Of a DNA stretch of 64,000 bases, positions 52,815-61,161 are shown piece by piece; positions within the stretch are counted from its first letter, which is position 1; the number at the start of each line of letters is the position of its first letter. A program made the translations under genes and the position numbers. Source of the DNA: Pseudonocardia sp. (GTDB taxonomy: Bacteria > Actinomycetota > Actinomycetes > Mycobacteriales > Pseudonocardiaceae). The DNA lies in contig JAFASX010000009.1 of NCBI GenBank assembly GCA_019244295.1, positions 1 through 64,000 of the forward strand, written 5' to 3'. The notes under the pieces are model-generated. The model saw only the letters and a list, made by a program, of their open reading frames with translations, made no database searches and was not told the DNA's origin.

Positions 52815-53150
52815 ATGTGACGAGCATATGGTGCTTGAGCGTTGTGTATCAATGGGTTTCCCGTCGCCTACCTGTCGCCTTGGCCATTGGGCGACGGGAG
52901 ACCGGGCGAGAGCGGGTTGGCTTGGGGCGGCGACCGGGTGCTTCGGCCTGAAGCGGGTCGTGCGGGCGTGAGGGGTCCGCCGGGCTCAGGGTTTGGTATC
53001 GGGAGGGCTCGGAGTAAATAAGAATTCGCGGCGGTTGGCTGCCGGTTTGTAGGCTAGGGGTCGGCTAGAGGTTGGGTGAGCTCGTGGCCCGAGTGATGGG
53101 GCCTGTCGTCCGCTGAAGCGGTGTGTCGAGGAGGGCTGAGCGGCATCATC

Positions 53151-56100
53151 ATGGATAGTCGACCGGGCCCGCTCGGGGAGGATGTTTGGCGCAAGATTGG
53201 CAGTGAGCTGCGGCGGTTGCGCATCGAGCGTGGTCTGTCGTTAGCTGAGCTATGTAGGAAAATGCATTACAGCAAGGGCTATCTGAGCAAGATTGAGCTC
53301 GGGGATAAGCGTATGACCCCGGAGGTCGCCCGCCGCGCCGATGAAGCATTGGGTACCGACGGAGCCTTGGCTGCGTTACTGCCCAACTCGGCACTGCCCG
53401 CGGAACGGGCTGGGGTGACGATCACTCAGGAGTGTCCGTATCTGGGGTTGGCGTCTTTCGGGCCGGATGAGGCGCACTGGTTTTTCGGTCGTGAGCAGGC
53501 TACGGCCGAGCTGGTCGCGCAACTTGATCAGCGTCTGGTCAGCGGTGGGGGGCCGCTGGCGGTGGTGGCGCCATCGGGAGCAGGTAAGTCGTCCTTGCTA
53601 GCTGCTGGGCTGGTTCCGGAGTTAGCGCGAGGGGTGTTGCCCGGTTCGCAGACCTGGACGGTGTTGCGCGTTACCCCGGGCGGGCGTCCGTTGTCGGGGT
53701 TGGCCGCGCGGGTTGCCGCCCTCGCTGGGGTGGATATGGCGGGCGCGGGGGAGGAGCCGGAACGGTTTGCGGGGTTGTGCGCCGCGGTCGTAGCTGGGAG
53801 ACCGGGGGAAACACCCAGCATGAGCCGGTTGCTGCTAATTGTGGATCAATTCGAGGAAACCTTTACGCAGTGTCGTAGCGAGCCTGAGCGCCAGGCGTTC
53901 ATTACCGCGCTGTGCACGGTCGCTCAAACATCAGCCGTGCTGGTAGTTCTCGGGCTCCGCGCGGACTTTTACGCACGTTGCCTGGCCTATCCACCGTTGT
54001 TGGCCGCGTTGAACCGCGGGCATCTGGCGCTCGGGCCGATGAACATCGAGCAGCTGCGTGCGGTGATCACTCGCCCGGCGCGGGTGGAGGGCCTGGAGTT
54101 GGAGCCGGGTTTAGTGGAGCTATTAGTGCGGGATTCGGGCACGGTGGAAGATCCCGATACCGACGATGGCGCCTACGACGTGGGCGCGTTGCCGTTGCTG
54201 GCGCACGCGCTGCGGGCGACTTGGCAACAGCGTGACGGCACCATGTTGACGGTGGCCGGCTACCGGCGTACCGGCGGGATTCGCCAAGCGTTGGCCACGA
54301 CCGCCGAGCGCGCCTACGGCGGGCTGGACCCGGACGAGCAGCGGATCGCGCGGCAGGTGTTGCTGCGGTTGGTCAACGTGAGCGAGCAGGGGGCGGGCGG
54401 GGACACTCGTCGGCGGGTGCTTCGCTCCCGGCTAGTCGAGGCGCGGGAGGAGTCGGTCGACGCGGTATTGGAAGTCTTCGCCCGATCGAGGTTGCTGACC
54501 TTCGACAGCGCGGGTGTGGAGATCACTCATGAGGCTCTGTTGCGGGCCTGGCCTCGGCTGCGTGGATGGATCGACACCGACCGGGCCGGCAGCCTGGTCC
54601 GGCAAGACCTCGAAGACGCCGCCGCGGTGTGGGACCGAGACCGAAGCGACACCGCCCTGCTGTACCGGGGAGCCCGCCTGGAAACGGCCCGCGAGTGGGC
54701 TTCCTCAATATCTCACGCGGCCGATCTCAGCCCGCTGGCGGCGGATTTTCTCGCCGCGTCCAATCAGCGAGGACACCGCGTTACCCGGCTGCGCCGCGCC
54801 GCGCTCGCCCTGCTGTGCATCCTGGCCTTGGTCGCGGTGGGAGCGGCGGTCATCGCGCGCGCCGATGCCAAGCGCGAACACAACAACGCGATCTTTAACC
54901 AGCTCATCGCGAATGCTGAACGAGAGCGTGGCACGGACGTGTCCCTCGCCGCGCAACTCGACCTCACCGCCTACCGCATGCGCCCAAGTCCGGAACTCTC
55001 CACAGCGTTGCTATCCGCCGGGAGTAACGTTCTGTCCACCCCGCTGACCGGCCACACCGGAACCGTCAACTCGGTTGTGTTCAGTCCTGACGGGCGTACG
55101 TTGGCGACTGGTGGCGGCGATCAGTCGGTGCGGTTGTGGAACATCACCGATCCAGTACGCCCCAACCCATTGGGCGCGCCCCTCACCGGCCAGACTGACA
55201 TTGTTCACTCGCTGGCGTTCAGCCCCAATGGGCGCATCTTGGCCGTCGGCGACCGGACTGTGCGACTGTGGAACGTCACTCATCCCATACGCCCCACGCC
55301 TCTGGGCGTACCTCTGAGCGACTGCAACACGATTGCCGAGACAGTGGTGTTTAGTCCGGATGGGCGTACGTTGGCCGTTGGCGGCGACGATCATACGGTG
55401 CGGTTGTGGAATGTCACCGATCCCACACATCCCATTGCGTTGGGTGCGCCCTTAACTGGACACACCGCCATCGTGTACGGGGTGGCGTTTAGCCCGGACG
55501 GGCGTACGCTGGCTAGTGGCAGTCGCGATCATACGGTGCGGTTGTGGAATGTCACCGACCCAACACATCCCACTGCGCTGGGCGCACCTTTGACTGGACA
55601 CACCAGCACCGTCAACTCAGTGGCGTTTAGCCCGGACGGACGCACTCTCGCCAGCGGCGGCGACGATCAGACCGTGCGGTTATGGAACATCACAAACCCT
55701 GCGGCACCCACGTCGCCCAATCCACCTCTGACCGGACATGCCGGCAGCGTCAATTCGGTGGCGTTCAGCCCGGATGGGCGTACGCTGGCCAGCGGCAGCA
55801 CCGGCGACATCGCCCAGCTGTGGAATGTCACAGACCCCAGCCACCCCGCCCAGCTGGGACCGTCCCTGACCGGGCACACCAGCGCCGTTGTTTCGGTGAC
55901 GTTCAGCCCGGATGGACATAGCCTGGCTACCGGCGGCGCTGATCTTACTGCCCGGCTGTGGGACGTCCCCACTGTGATCCTGACCGGCCACACCAACAAT
56001 GTGTTGGCTGTGGCGTTTAGTCCGGACGGGCGTACGCTGGCCAGCGGCGGCGACGATCAGACCGTGCGGTTGTGGGATGTCGCTGATCCCGCGCATCCCG

Positions 56101-57023
56101 CTGCGTTGGGCCCGCCCCTGACCGGCCACAACGACTACGTCGTTTGGGTGGCGTTTAGTCCGGACGGGCGTACGCTGGCTAGCGGCAGTCGTGATCAGAC
56201 GGTGCGGTTGTGGGATGTCGCTGATCCCGCGCACCCCGCTGCGTTGGGCCCGCCCCTGACCGGCCACATCGGTGCTGTCGTTTGGGTGGCGTTTAGTCCG
56301 GACGGGCGTACATTGGCCAGTGGCGGCGACGATCAGACCGTGCGGTTGTGGAATGTCGCTGATCCAAATCACCCCACCGCGTTGGGCCCGCCCCTGACTG
56401 GCCACACCACGACTGTCGAGACAGTGATGTTCAGCCCGGATGGACGCACATTAGCCAGCGGCAGTCGTGATCAGTCGGTGCGATTGTGGAACGTTGCTGA
56501 TCCCGCGCACCCCGCCGCGTTGGGCCCGCCGCTGACCGGCCACACCGGCATCATCTACTGCGTGGCGTTCAGCCCGGATGGACGCACATTAGCCAGCGGC
56601 AGTCGTGACCAGACGGTGCGATTGTGGAACGTTGCTGATCCCGCGCACCCCGCCGCGTTGGGTGCGCCCCTGACCGGCCACACCGGCACCATCTACTCGG
56701 TGGCGTTCAGCCCGGACGGGCGTACGCTGGCCAGCGGCGGCGACGATCAGATCGTGCGACTGTGGAACGTTGCTGATCCTGTACATCCCATGCCGCTTGG
56801 CCCGCCTTTGACCGGCCACACAGATGGTGTTGAGGCGGTGGGGTTCAGCCCAGACGGACACGTCTTGGCCACCGCGAGCGACGACCGCACCATTCGTCTA
56901 TGGGAATTGAATATCGATCAGGCGATTCAGCGAATCTGCGCTACCACCGCAAATACGCTCACCCCCGCCAAGTGGGAACAGTACGTTTCAGAAGACCTGC
57001 CCTACCAACCACCTTGCCGATGA
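53151..57023 (+). CDS. XRE-type HTH / STAND NTPase / WD40-repeat receptor protein
   Basis: A 1290-residue signalling protein. Residues 12-70 form an XRE helix-turn-helix (RRLRIERGLSLAELCRKMHY, then SKGYLSKIELG). Residues about 93-540 are a nSTAND1-type ATPase, with ECPYLGLASFGPDEAHWFFG, Walker A APSGAGKS (140-147) and Walker B LLLIVDQFEE (near 225). A single hydrophobic segment near 550-572 (LALLCILALVAVGAAVIARA) may be a membrane helix. Residues 630-1253 carry fourteen WD repeats. STAND proteins oligomerise on ligand binding; WD-STANDs are proposed sensors in signalling, development or conflict. ATG 53151 begins the HTH region; upstream in-frame codons to 53121 look non-coding. Confidence 0.92.
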   Translation: MDSRPGPLGEDVWRKIGSELRRLRIERGLSLAELCRKMHYSKGYLSKIELGDKRMTPEVARRADEALGTDGALAALLPNSALPAERAGVTITQECPYLGLASFGPDEAHWFFGREQATAELVAQLDQRLVSGGGPLAVVAPSGAGKSSLLAAGLVPELARGVLPGSQTWTVLRVTPGGRPLSGLAARVAALAGVDMAGAGEEPERFAGLCAAVVAGRPGETPSMSRLLLIVDQFEETFTQCRSEPERQAFITALCTVAQTSAVLVVLGLRADFYARCLAYPPLLAALNRGHLALGPMNIEQLRAVITRPARVEGLELEPGLVELLVRDSGTVEDPDTDDGAYDVGALPLLAHALRATWQQRDGTMLTVAGYRRTGGIRQALATTAERAYGGLDPDEQRIARQVLLRLVNVSEQGAGGDTRRRVLRSRLVEAREESVDAVLEVFARSRLLTFDSAGVEITHEALLRAWPRLRGWIDTDRAGSLVRQDLEDAAAVWDRDRSDTALLYRGARLETAREWASSISHAADLSPLAADFLAASNQRGHRVTRLRRAALALLCILALVAVGAAVIARADAKREHNNAIFNQLIANAERERGTDVSLAAQLDLTAYRMRPSPELSTALLSAGSNVLSTPLTGHTGTVNSVVFSPDGRTLATGGGDQSVRLWNITDPVRPNPLGAPLTGQTDIVHSLAFSPNGRILAVGDRTVRLWNVTHPIRPTPLGVPLSDCNTIAETVVFSPDGRTLAVGGDDHTVRLWNVTDPTHPIALGAPLTGHTAIVYGVAFSPDGRTLASGSRDHTVRLWNVTDPTHPTALGAPLTGHTSTVNSVAFSPDGRTLASGGDDQTVRLWNITNPAAPTSPNPPLTGHAGSVNSVAFSPDGRTLASGSTGDIAQLWNVTDPSHPAQLGPSLTGHTSAVVSVTFSPDGHSLATGGADLTARLWDVPTVILTGHTNNVLAVAFSPDGRTLASGGDDQTVRLWDVADPAHPAALGPPLTGHNDYVVWVAFSPDGRTLASGSRDQTVRLWDVADPAHPAALGPPLTGHIGAVVWVAFSPDGRTLASGGDDQTVRLWNVADPNHPTALGPPLTGHTTTVETVMFSPDGRTLASGSRDQSVRLWNVADPAHPAALGPPLTGHTGIIYCVAFSPDGRTLASGSRDQTVRLWNVADPAHPAALGAPLTGHTGTIYSVAFSPDGRTLASGGDDQIVRLWNVADPVHPMPLGPPLTGHTDGVEAVGFSPDGHVLATASDDRTIRLWELNIDQAIQRICATTANTLTPAKWEQYVSEDLPYQPPCR
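55042..56910 (+). repeat. Fourteen tandem WD40 repeats (two 7-blade propellers)
   Basis: Fourteen units of about 135 bp encode L-T-G-H-T...V-x-F-S-P-D-G-R-T-L-A-S-G...V-R-L-W-N-V. Between most blades lies a DPxHPxxLGxP loop, but it is missing between blades 7 and 8 (WDVPTVILTGHTNN), which marks a boundary between two seven-bladed propellers. Several units in the second half are nearly identical at DNA level, suggesting recent duplication or gene conversion. Confidence 0.88.
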
Positions 57024-57234
57024 ATTACTAGTCACCAAAGGATTGGAATAAAATAGAGCCTTGGCGCTGGTGTCTCCGATTGGGTCTCGATGCCGCTTCT
57101 GTGCCGCCGTGGTCGCCTCAGCCGGGTAGCTCAGCCGCCGGACTGCGCTACCTCGGCCCCTCACCTGCCGGCTCACGACCGGCGCTCATCCAGGCGACAA
57201 ACGCTGTGATGAAGCCGGTTGGAGCCCCATTCAT

Positions 57235-57699
57235 CTACACGGGCGTCGGCCGCAACCGGTTGATCATGTTGTTTATGTCGGCGGTGAACTGAGTGATGAG
57301 CCGGAGCTGTTCGGTAGTGTAGTCGGCGGTCAGAGCGGCAAGGGCGGTGGTGACTGGTTCGAAGTGGGTCATCAACCGCCGCAATGGTTCGCCGGGGGTG
57401 ATGTTTACCAGCACTTGGCGTCGGTCGCTGAGGTCTCGGGTACGCTCCAGGTAGCCGGCATTCTCCAGCCGCTGGATCATAGCGGTAATCGCGCCGCCTT
57501 TTGTCAGGCACATTGCTTCGGCCAACCGGCTGGGTGTCATTGGCCCATTCAGGGCAAGCAAATTCAAACATTGAAGGTCGATCGGGTTGATCCTGGCCTG
57601 GGAAGCAATGGCTTGGATCAACAACACCGTGCGCATCGTGTGAATCCGCAACGCTTGCTGCAGTGCCTGCTCTGCTTCGGCGCGTTGTCCGGGTGTCAC
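57235..57699 (-). CDS. MarR family transcriptional regulator
   Basis: A 154-residue winged-helix regulator from GTG 57699 (TPGQRAEAEQALQQALRIH). The HTH is near residues 55-80 (MTPSRLAEAMCLTKGGAITA, MIQRLENAGYLERTRD) with the wing SDRRQVLVNIT. The open frame runs up to 57951, but a minus-strand TACAAT (57738-57733) suggests transcription starts around 57725, so the shorter form is preferred. It is divergent from the small genes at 57955-58945 and may regulate them. Confidence 0.85.
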   Translation of the reverse strand: MTPGQRAEAEQALQQALRIHTMRTVLLIQAIASQARINPIDLQCLNLLALNGPMTPSRLAEAMCLTKGGAITAMIQRLENAGYLERTRDLSDRRQVLVNITPGEPLRRLMTHFEPVTTALAALTADYTTEQLRLITQFTADINNMINRLRPTPV

Positions 57700-57732
57700 C
57701 TTCGGAGACTCTCTCTGATCTAGAGAAACGGT

Positions 57733-57738
57733 ATTGTA
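57733..57738 (-). promoter_or_regulatory. Probable -10 element of the MarR gene
   Basis: TACAAT is read on the minus strand. It overlaps the near-repeat CACTAGACACTA (CACTA, GA, CACTA), which could be an autoregulatory operator. The -35 region is poor. Nothing else is recognised in the 57700-57954 spacer. Confidence 0.35.
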
Positions 57739-57954
57739 GTGTCTAGTGCGTTGGCTGAGGATTGTTGAGGAACCGGGGGCTGCCAGGGTGACGACCGCAC
57801 CGTTGCCAATTCTGATCATCGGTACGACAGCTGAGGCTGACCGGTGGGTGCGAAGCTTCGCGCTCTCTCGCCTTGATCGTTGTCGCCCATGAGATGTGGC
57901 TCCACTCGGTCCGCGCGGTCCTGATCTGTTGTACGAGCCCAAGGAGAACATGTT

Positions 57955-58065
57955 ATGTCCGTGATATTGACCCCTGAGCAGCGCGTGACCATGAAAAGGG
58001 CCGCTTACGGAGCGATCACGCTGTTAACGATGGCCAACCCGGGCGGGTGGTCCACCACCAAGTAA
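57955..58065 (+). CDS. N-terminal part of a small protein, ended by an in-frame TAA
   Basis: ATG 57955 follows AAGGAG with ideal spacing. It encodes 36 residues (LTPEQRVTMKRAAYGAITLL and on) before TAA at 58063-58065. The next codon but one is ATG 58069, in the same frame, starting the 97-residue ORF. Together (135 codons) they look like one actinobacterial small-protein family of about 130 residues as I recall it. So this is either a nonsense-split gene, two coupled proteins, or a sequencing error. Confidence 0.5.
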   Translation: MSVILTPEQRVTMKRAAYGAITLLTMANPGGWSTTK

Positions 58066-58068
58066 AGT

Positions 58069-58362
58069 ATGGCCGGCTCCAGGGTACTCTCTGGGGCGAC
58101 GGGCGTGGTCGGTGAGGTGCTCTCGGGCAAGGACAAGTTCAAGATCACGGGCCGTACCGCCGCGGCGGTCGCTGACGAGGTGTTGCCGGCGCTGAGCTCC
58201 ACCGTCGCGCTGCTGAATGCCCAGGACCCGAGTGAGGCTAGGAACTTTCGCACAATGGTCACAGTCGCGTTGCGTGAAGCCGCTGCCACCACCGATGGTC
58301 CCAGCCCCGCCCAAACCGTCATGATTGACAAAATTCGTGCCGCTCTAGGCGAGGAGGACTGA
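58069..58362 (+). CDS. Small helical protein, C-terminal part of the split gene
   Basis: 97 residues from ATG 58069: SGATGVVGEVLSGKDKFK, then AAVADEVLPALSSTVALLNA, QDPSEARNFRTMVTVALREA, ending MIDKIRAALGEED. It is mostly helical with no named domain. There is no ribosome-binding site of its own; the stop of the preceding in-frame piece lies 3 bases upstream, so reinitiation or readthrough would be needed. It precedes the SRPBCC gene by 145 bp. Confidence 0.55.
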   Translation: MAGSRVLSGATGVVGEVLSGKDKFKITGRTAAAVADEVLPALSSTVALLNAQDPSEARNFRTMVTVALREAAATTDGPSPAQTVMIDKIRAALGEED

Positions 58363-58507
58363 GCTATCCCTGTGCGGTACATTGCCCAGGGTCAAACGTG
58401 GGCGTCGTCCGCGCTGTTTGTCCGCTAACAAGCCAGCCAACGACGGCATGGTGTAAACGCACTTCAGGACACTCCACTGCTTCATCAACACAGGGAGAAC
58501 CGCAAAA

Positions 58508-58945
58508 ATGTTGAGTTTCGAGCACACAGAGCAGTTTGACTATCCCGCGACCGCTGTCTTCGCGCTCCTGGCGGACCTGGATGCGCGTCCGTCTTGGATG
58601 GACGGCATCGTCGAGCAGCGAGTCACTCCTGAGGGCCCGGCTCGCTTGGGTACTACCTACTTCGAATCCGGTAAGTACGGCGGATATAAAGGCGAGAAGA
58701 CCTCGACCGTGACCGAGTTCGAACAGGACCGTCTGCTGACCCTGAAGACGCTCCCGGATTCTCCTCAGGAGTACCGCGAGAGCTTCCGCGTTCAGCCGAT
58801 CTCGGAAAATAGCTGTAATGTCCAGTTCATCACCCAGATTGGTGGTGTGCCCAAGGTGGCGGAAATCTTCATGCGCCAAACGATGAAGAAAGGTCAACCG
58901 CAAAGCGCCCAGCGTCTGAAGTCCGTGCTCGCCAACCGAGCGTAG
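58508..58945 (+). CDS. SRPBCC (polyketide cyclase/START-like) family protein
   Basis: A 145-residue START-like protein: FEHTEQFDYPATAVFALLAD, LDARPSWMDGIVEQR, the basic loop and the C-terminal helix FMRQTMKKGQPQSAQRLKSV. The fold binds a hydrophobic ligand in a deep pocket; the ligand is unknown. ATG 58508 is preceded by GGGAGAAC. It may belong to the unit beginning at 57955, opposite the MarR regulator. Confidence 0.88.
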   Translation: MLSFEHTEQFDYPATAVFALLADLDARPSWMDGIVEQRVTPEGPARLGTTYFESGKYGGYKGEKTSTVTEFEQDRLLTLKTLPDSPQEYRESFRVQPISENSCNVQFITQIGGVPKVAEIFMRQTMKKGQPQSAQRLKSVLANRA

Positions 58946-59149
58946 CCGCCGAGCTGAGAAGCTGTCCGCCCGCTGGTAGCCTGTGCATCAGCCCCACGAG
59001 CGAACGGCACTTTCGCGCGCTCTATGTGAGTGAAAGTGCCGTTCCCTCGCAAGGGAGCTACCCGAGGGTACAGGCACTCGCTGAACTGGTTGGAGACTTG
59101 GTCATCTGGCTGCTGCCCGGGCAGTACCCACTCACCTGGAGCGTCCGTC

Positions 59150-60511
59150 TTGACCCAGCCCACTCTCGACCGATCGCTGCGGTTGAATTCGATCGTCCTG
59201 TTCGGCCTGGCCTATATGGCCCCGATGATCGTGCTCGGCACGTTCGGTGCGATCGCTGAGCAAACCAAAGGCGCTGTGCCCAGCGCGTATCTGGTGGCAC
59301 TGGCGGCCATGCTTTTCACTGCCCACAGCTACGGGCGGATGTCCGCGGCGTACCCGGTGGCCGGCTCGGCGTACACCTACGTTCGGCGAGCCATCGACTC
59401 GCGGATGGGTTTTCTGGTCGGCTGGGCGACGTTGCTCGACTACTTCTTCCTACCAATGGTCATCTGGCTGATCGGCGCTACTTACTTGCAGCAAGGCTTC
59501 CCCGGGACACCGCTGTGGCTGTGGGCGGTCGGATTCATCGTGTTGTCCACGATCCTCAACGTCGTGGGTATCAAGATGGCCGATAGAGTCAACTTCGTCC
59601 TGATGACGGTCCAGATCTTGGTGATCATCGCGTTCGTGGTGCTCTCGCTGCGGGAAGTATATGTTGCCAGAGGTGCCTCGGCGTGGTTCAGCACGGTGCC
59701 GTTCGCCAACAAGGACACCACCCTCGGTGCCATTGCTGGCGGGGCGGGAATCGCCGCCTACTCATTCCTCGGCTTTGACGCGGTGACCACGCTGACCGAG
59801 GAAACCATCGAGCCGCGTCGCACCATGCCGAAAGCAATCATGCTTATCGCCTTATTCGGCGGGATGATTTTCGTGGTGGTCACTTACGCCACTCAGCTAG
59901 TGCATCCAGGTGGCCAGTTCGCCAACCCCGACTCTGCCGCCTTTGAGATCGCCAAGACCATTGGTGCCAATCTGTTTGCCGCGATCTTCCTGGCCGGCTT
60001 CGTGGTGACCCAGTTCGCCGCCGGGATCGCCGCGCAGGCCAGCGTATCCCGGCTGCTCTACGCGATGGGTCGAGACGGAGTATTGCCGCGGAAAGTCTTC
60101 GCCTACTTGCAACCGAAGTTTCACACGCCGGCAATGGGCATTCTCATCTGCGGCATTGCTGGGCTGATTGGGCTGACGCTGAACGTGGGCACGGCCGTCT
60201 CCCTGATTAACTTTGGCGCTTTCCTGGCTTTTACGTCGGTCAACGCCTGTGTGATTGCATTGTTTATCCGGCGGCGCCACTCGGGCTCGCCGCTCGGCGT
60301 TCTGGGATACGCGGTGCTGCCGGCGATCGGTGTCATCATCGACCTGTACTTGCTGTACAGCCTGGGGGGTCTGGCCAAGTTGCTGGGCCTTGGCTGGTTG
60401 GCCATTGGGTTCGCCTACCTGGTGGTGCTCACCCGAGGCTTTCAGCGGCCGCCGCCGGAGATCGATACTTTGGCCGCCGAGTCGGATGTGGAGGAGCGCG
60501 CGCCAGCCTGA
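59150..60511 (+). CDS. APC-family amino acid permease
   Basis: A 453-residue permease with 12 helices: LNSIVLFGLAYMAPMIVLGT, YPVAGSAYTYVRRAID (near 70), FLGFDAVTTLTEETIEPRR (near 205) and VSRLLYAMGRDGVLP (near 300). I chose TTG at 59150 because GGAG (59138-59141) is spaced correctly and the family sequence starts there; the open frame to 59030 gives unlikely text. Nearby ald and its regulator suggest transport of alanine or a related amino acid or amine, which is inferred. Confidence 0.9.
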   Translation: MTQPTLDRSLRLNSIVLFGLAYMAPMIVLGTFGAIAEQTKGAVPSAYLVALAAMLFTAHSYGRMSAAYPVAGSAYTYVRRAIDSRMGFLVGWATLLDYFFLPMVIWLIGATYLQQGFPGTPLWLWAVGFIVLSTILNVVGIKMADRVNFVLMTVQILVIIAFVVLSLREVYVARGASAWFSTVPFANKDTTLGAIAGGAGIAAYSFLGFDAVTTLTEETIEPRRTMPKAIMLIALFGGMIFVVVTYATQLVHPGGQFANPDSAAFEIAKTIGANLFAAIFLAGFVVTQFAAGIAAQASVSRLLYAMGRDGVLPRKVFAYLQPKFHTPAMGILICGIAGLIGLTLNVGTAVSLINFGAFLAFTSVNACVIALFIRRRHSGSPLGVLGYAVLPAIGVIIDLYLLYSLGGLAKLLGLGWLAIGFAYLVVLTRGFQRPPPEIDTLAAESDVEERAPA

Positions 60512-60574
60512 AGCCCCGCGCCGACACAGCACGTGTGTGGCTGGCGCAGCTGCCACAGGTGCCGCGCCAGCTGA

Positions 60575-61093
60575 CTAATGAATGTCCGTCCGGATGTGTT
60601 CGAAGATCAAGTTCGTCTCGGTGTACGCAACATCAGGGTTGCGGTTGAGCTGGTCTGCCACGAACCGGCGCAGGTCCTCGGTGCTGGCGACGGCCACATG
60701 CACAAGGTAGTCGTTGGCACCGGCCAGGAAGAACACGTTGAGGACCTCTGGCTGGCCACTCAGCGTGGCGACGAACTCCCGCATGTGACCACGGGCCATG
60801 GCGTTCAGCCGGACCGCGATCATCGCTTGCAGGTCCTGCCCGAGCGTTTTGGGGTCAATGTCGGCGTGGTATCCGCGAATCACCCCTCGCTCGCGCAACA
60901 TCCGTACTCGGGCTAGGCAGGTCGACTGGGCGATCCCGACGCGTTCAGCCAGCGCCTTGTTGGAGATCCGGGCGTTGGTGCGCAGCGCCGCGAGAATTGC
61001 CCGGTCGGTGTCGTCCAACGGCGCCGGGCTCGGCCGCGGGATGTTCGGCCGAGCTGGCCGGGGACCGACATGTTTCGCAGAAATTACGTTCAC
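60575..61093 (-). CDS. aldR: Lrp/AsnC family regulator, AldR-like
   Basis: A 172-residue regulator. A 25-residue leader precedes the HTH (LDDTDRAILAALRTNARISN, KALAERVGIAQSTCLARVRML). The C-terminal RAM ligand-binding domain is near 95-165 (VLNVFFLAGANDYLVHVAV). It is divergent from alanine dehydrogenase, as AldR is in mycobacteria, where it responds to amino acids to control ald. ATG at 61093. The intervening 68 bp are AT-rich and hold the likely operator. Confidence 0.9.
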   Translation of the reverse strand: MNVISAKHVGPRPARPNIPRPSPAPLDDTDRAILAALRTNARISNKALAERVGIAQSTCLARVRMLRERGVIRGYHADIDPKTLGQDLQAMIAVRLNAMARGHMREFVATLSGQPEVLNVFFLAGANDYLVHVAVASTEDLRRFVADQLNRNPDVAYTETNLIFEHIRTDIH

Positions 61094-61161
61094 GATACCA
61101 CGATACAGAATAGATTGCGGAATAATTGTATTTAAACAGCGGTAAGTTCACTATGGGGGTC

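Noticed and set aside
52768..52971. 67-codon plus-strand ORF in the exporter/STAND spacer.
   Set aside because: No ribosome-binding site, no similarity, and it runs across the iterons and inverted repeat, so regulatory DNA is the better reading.
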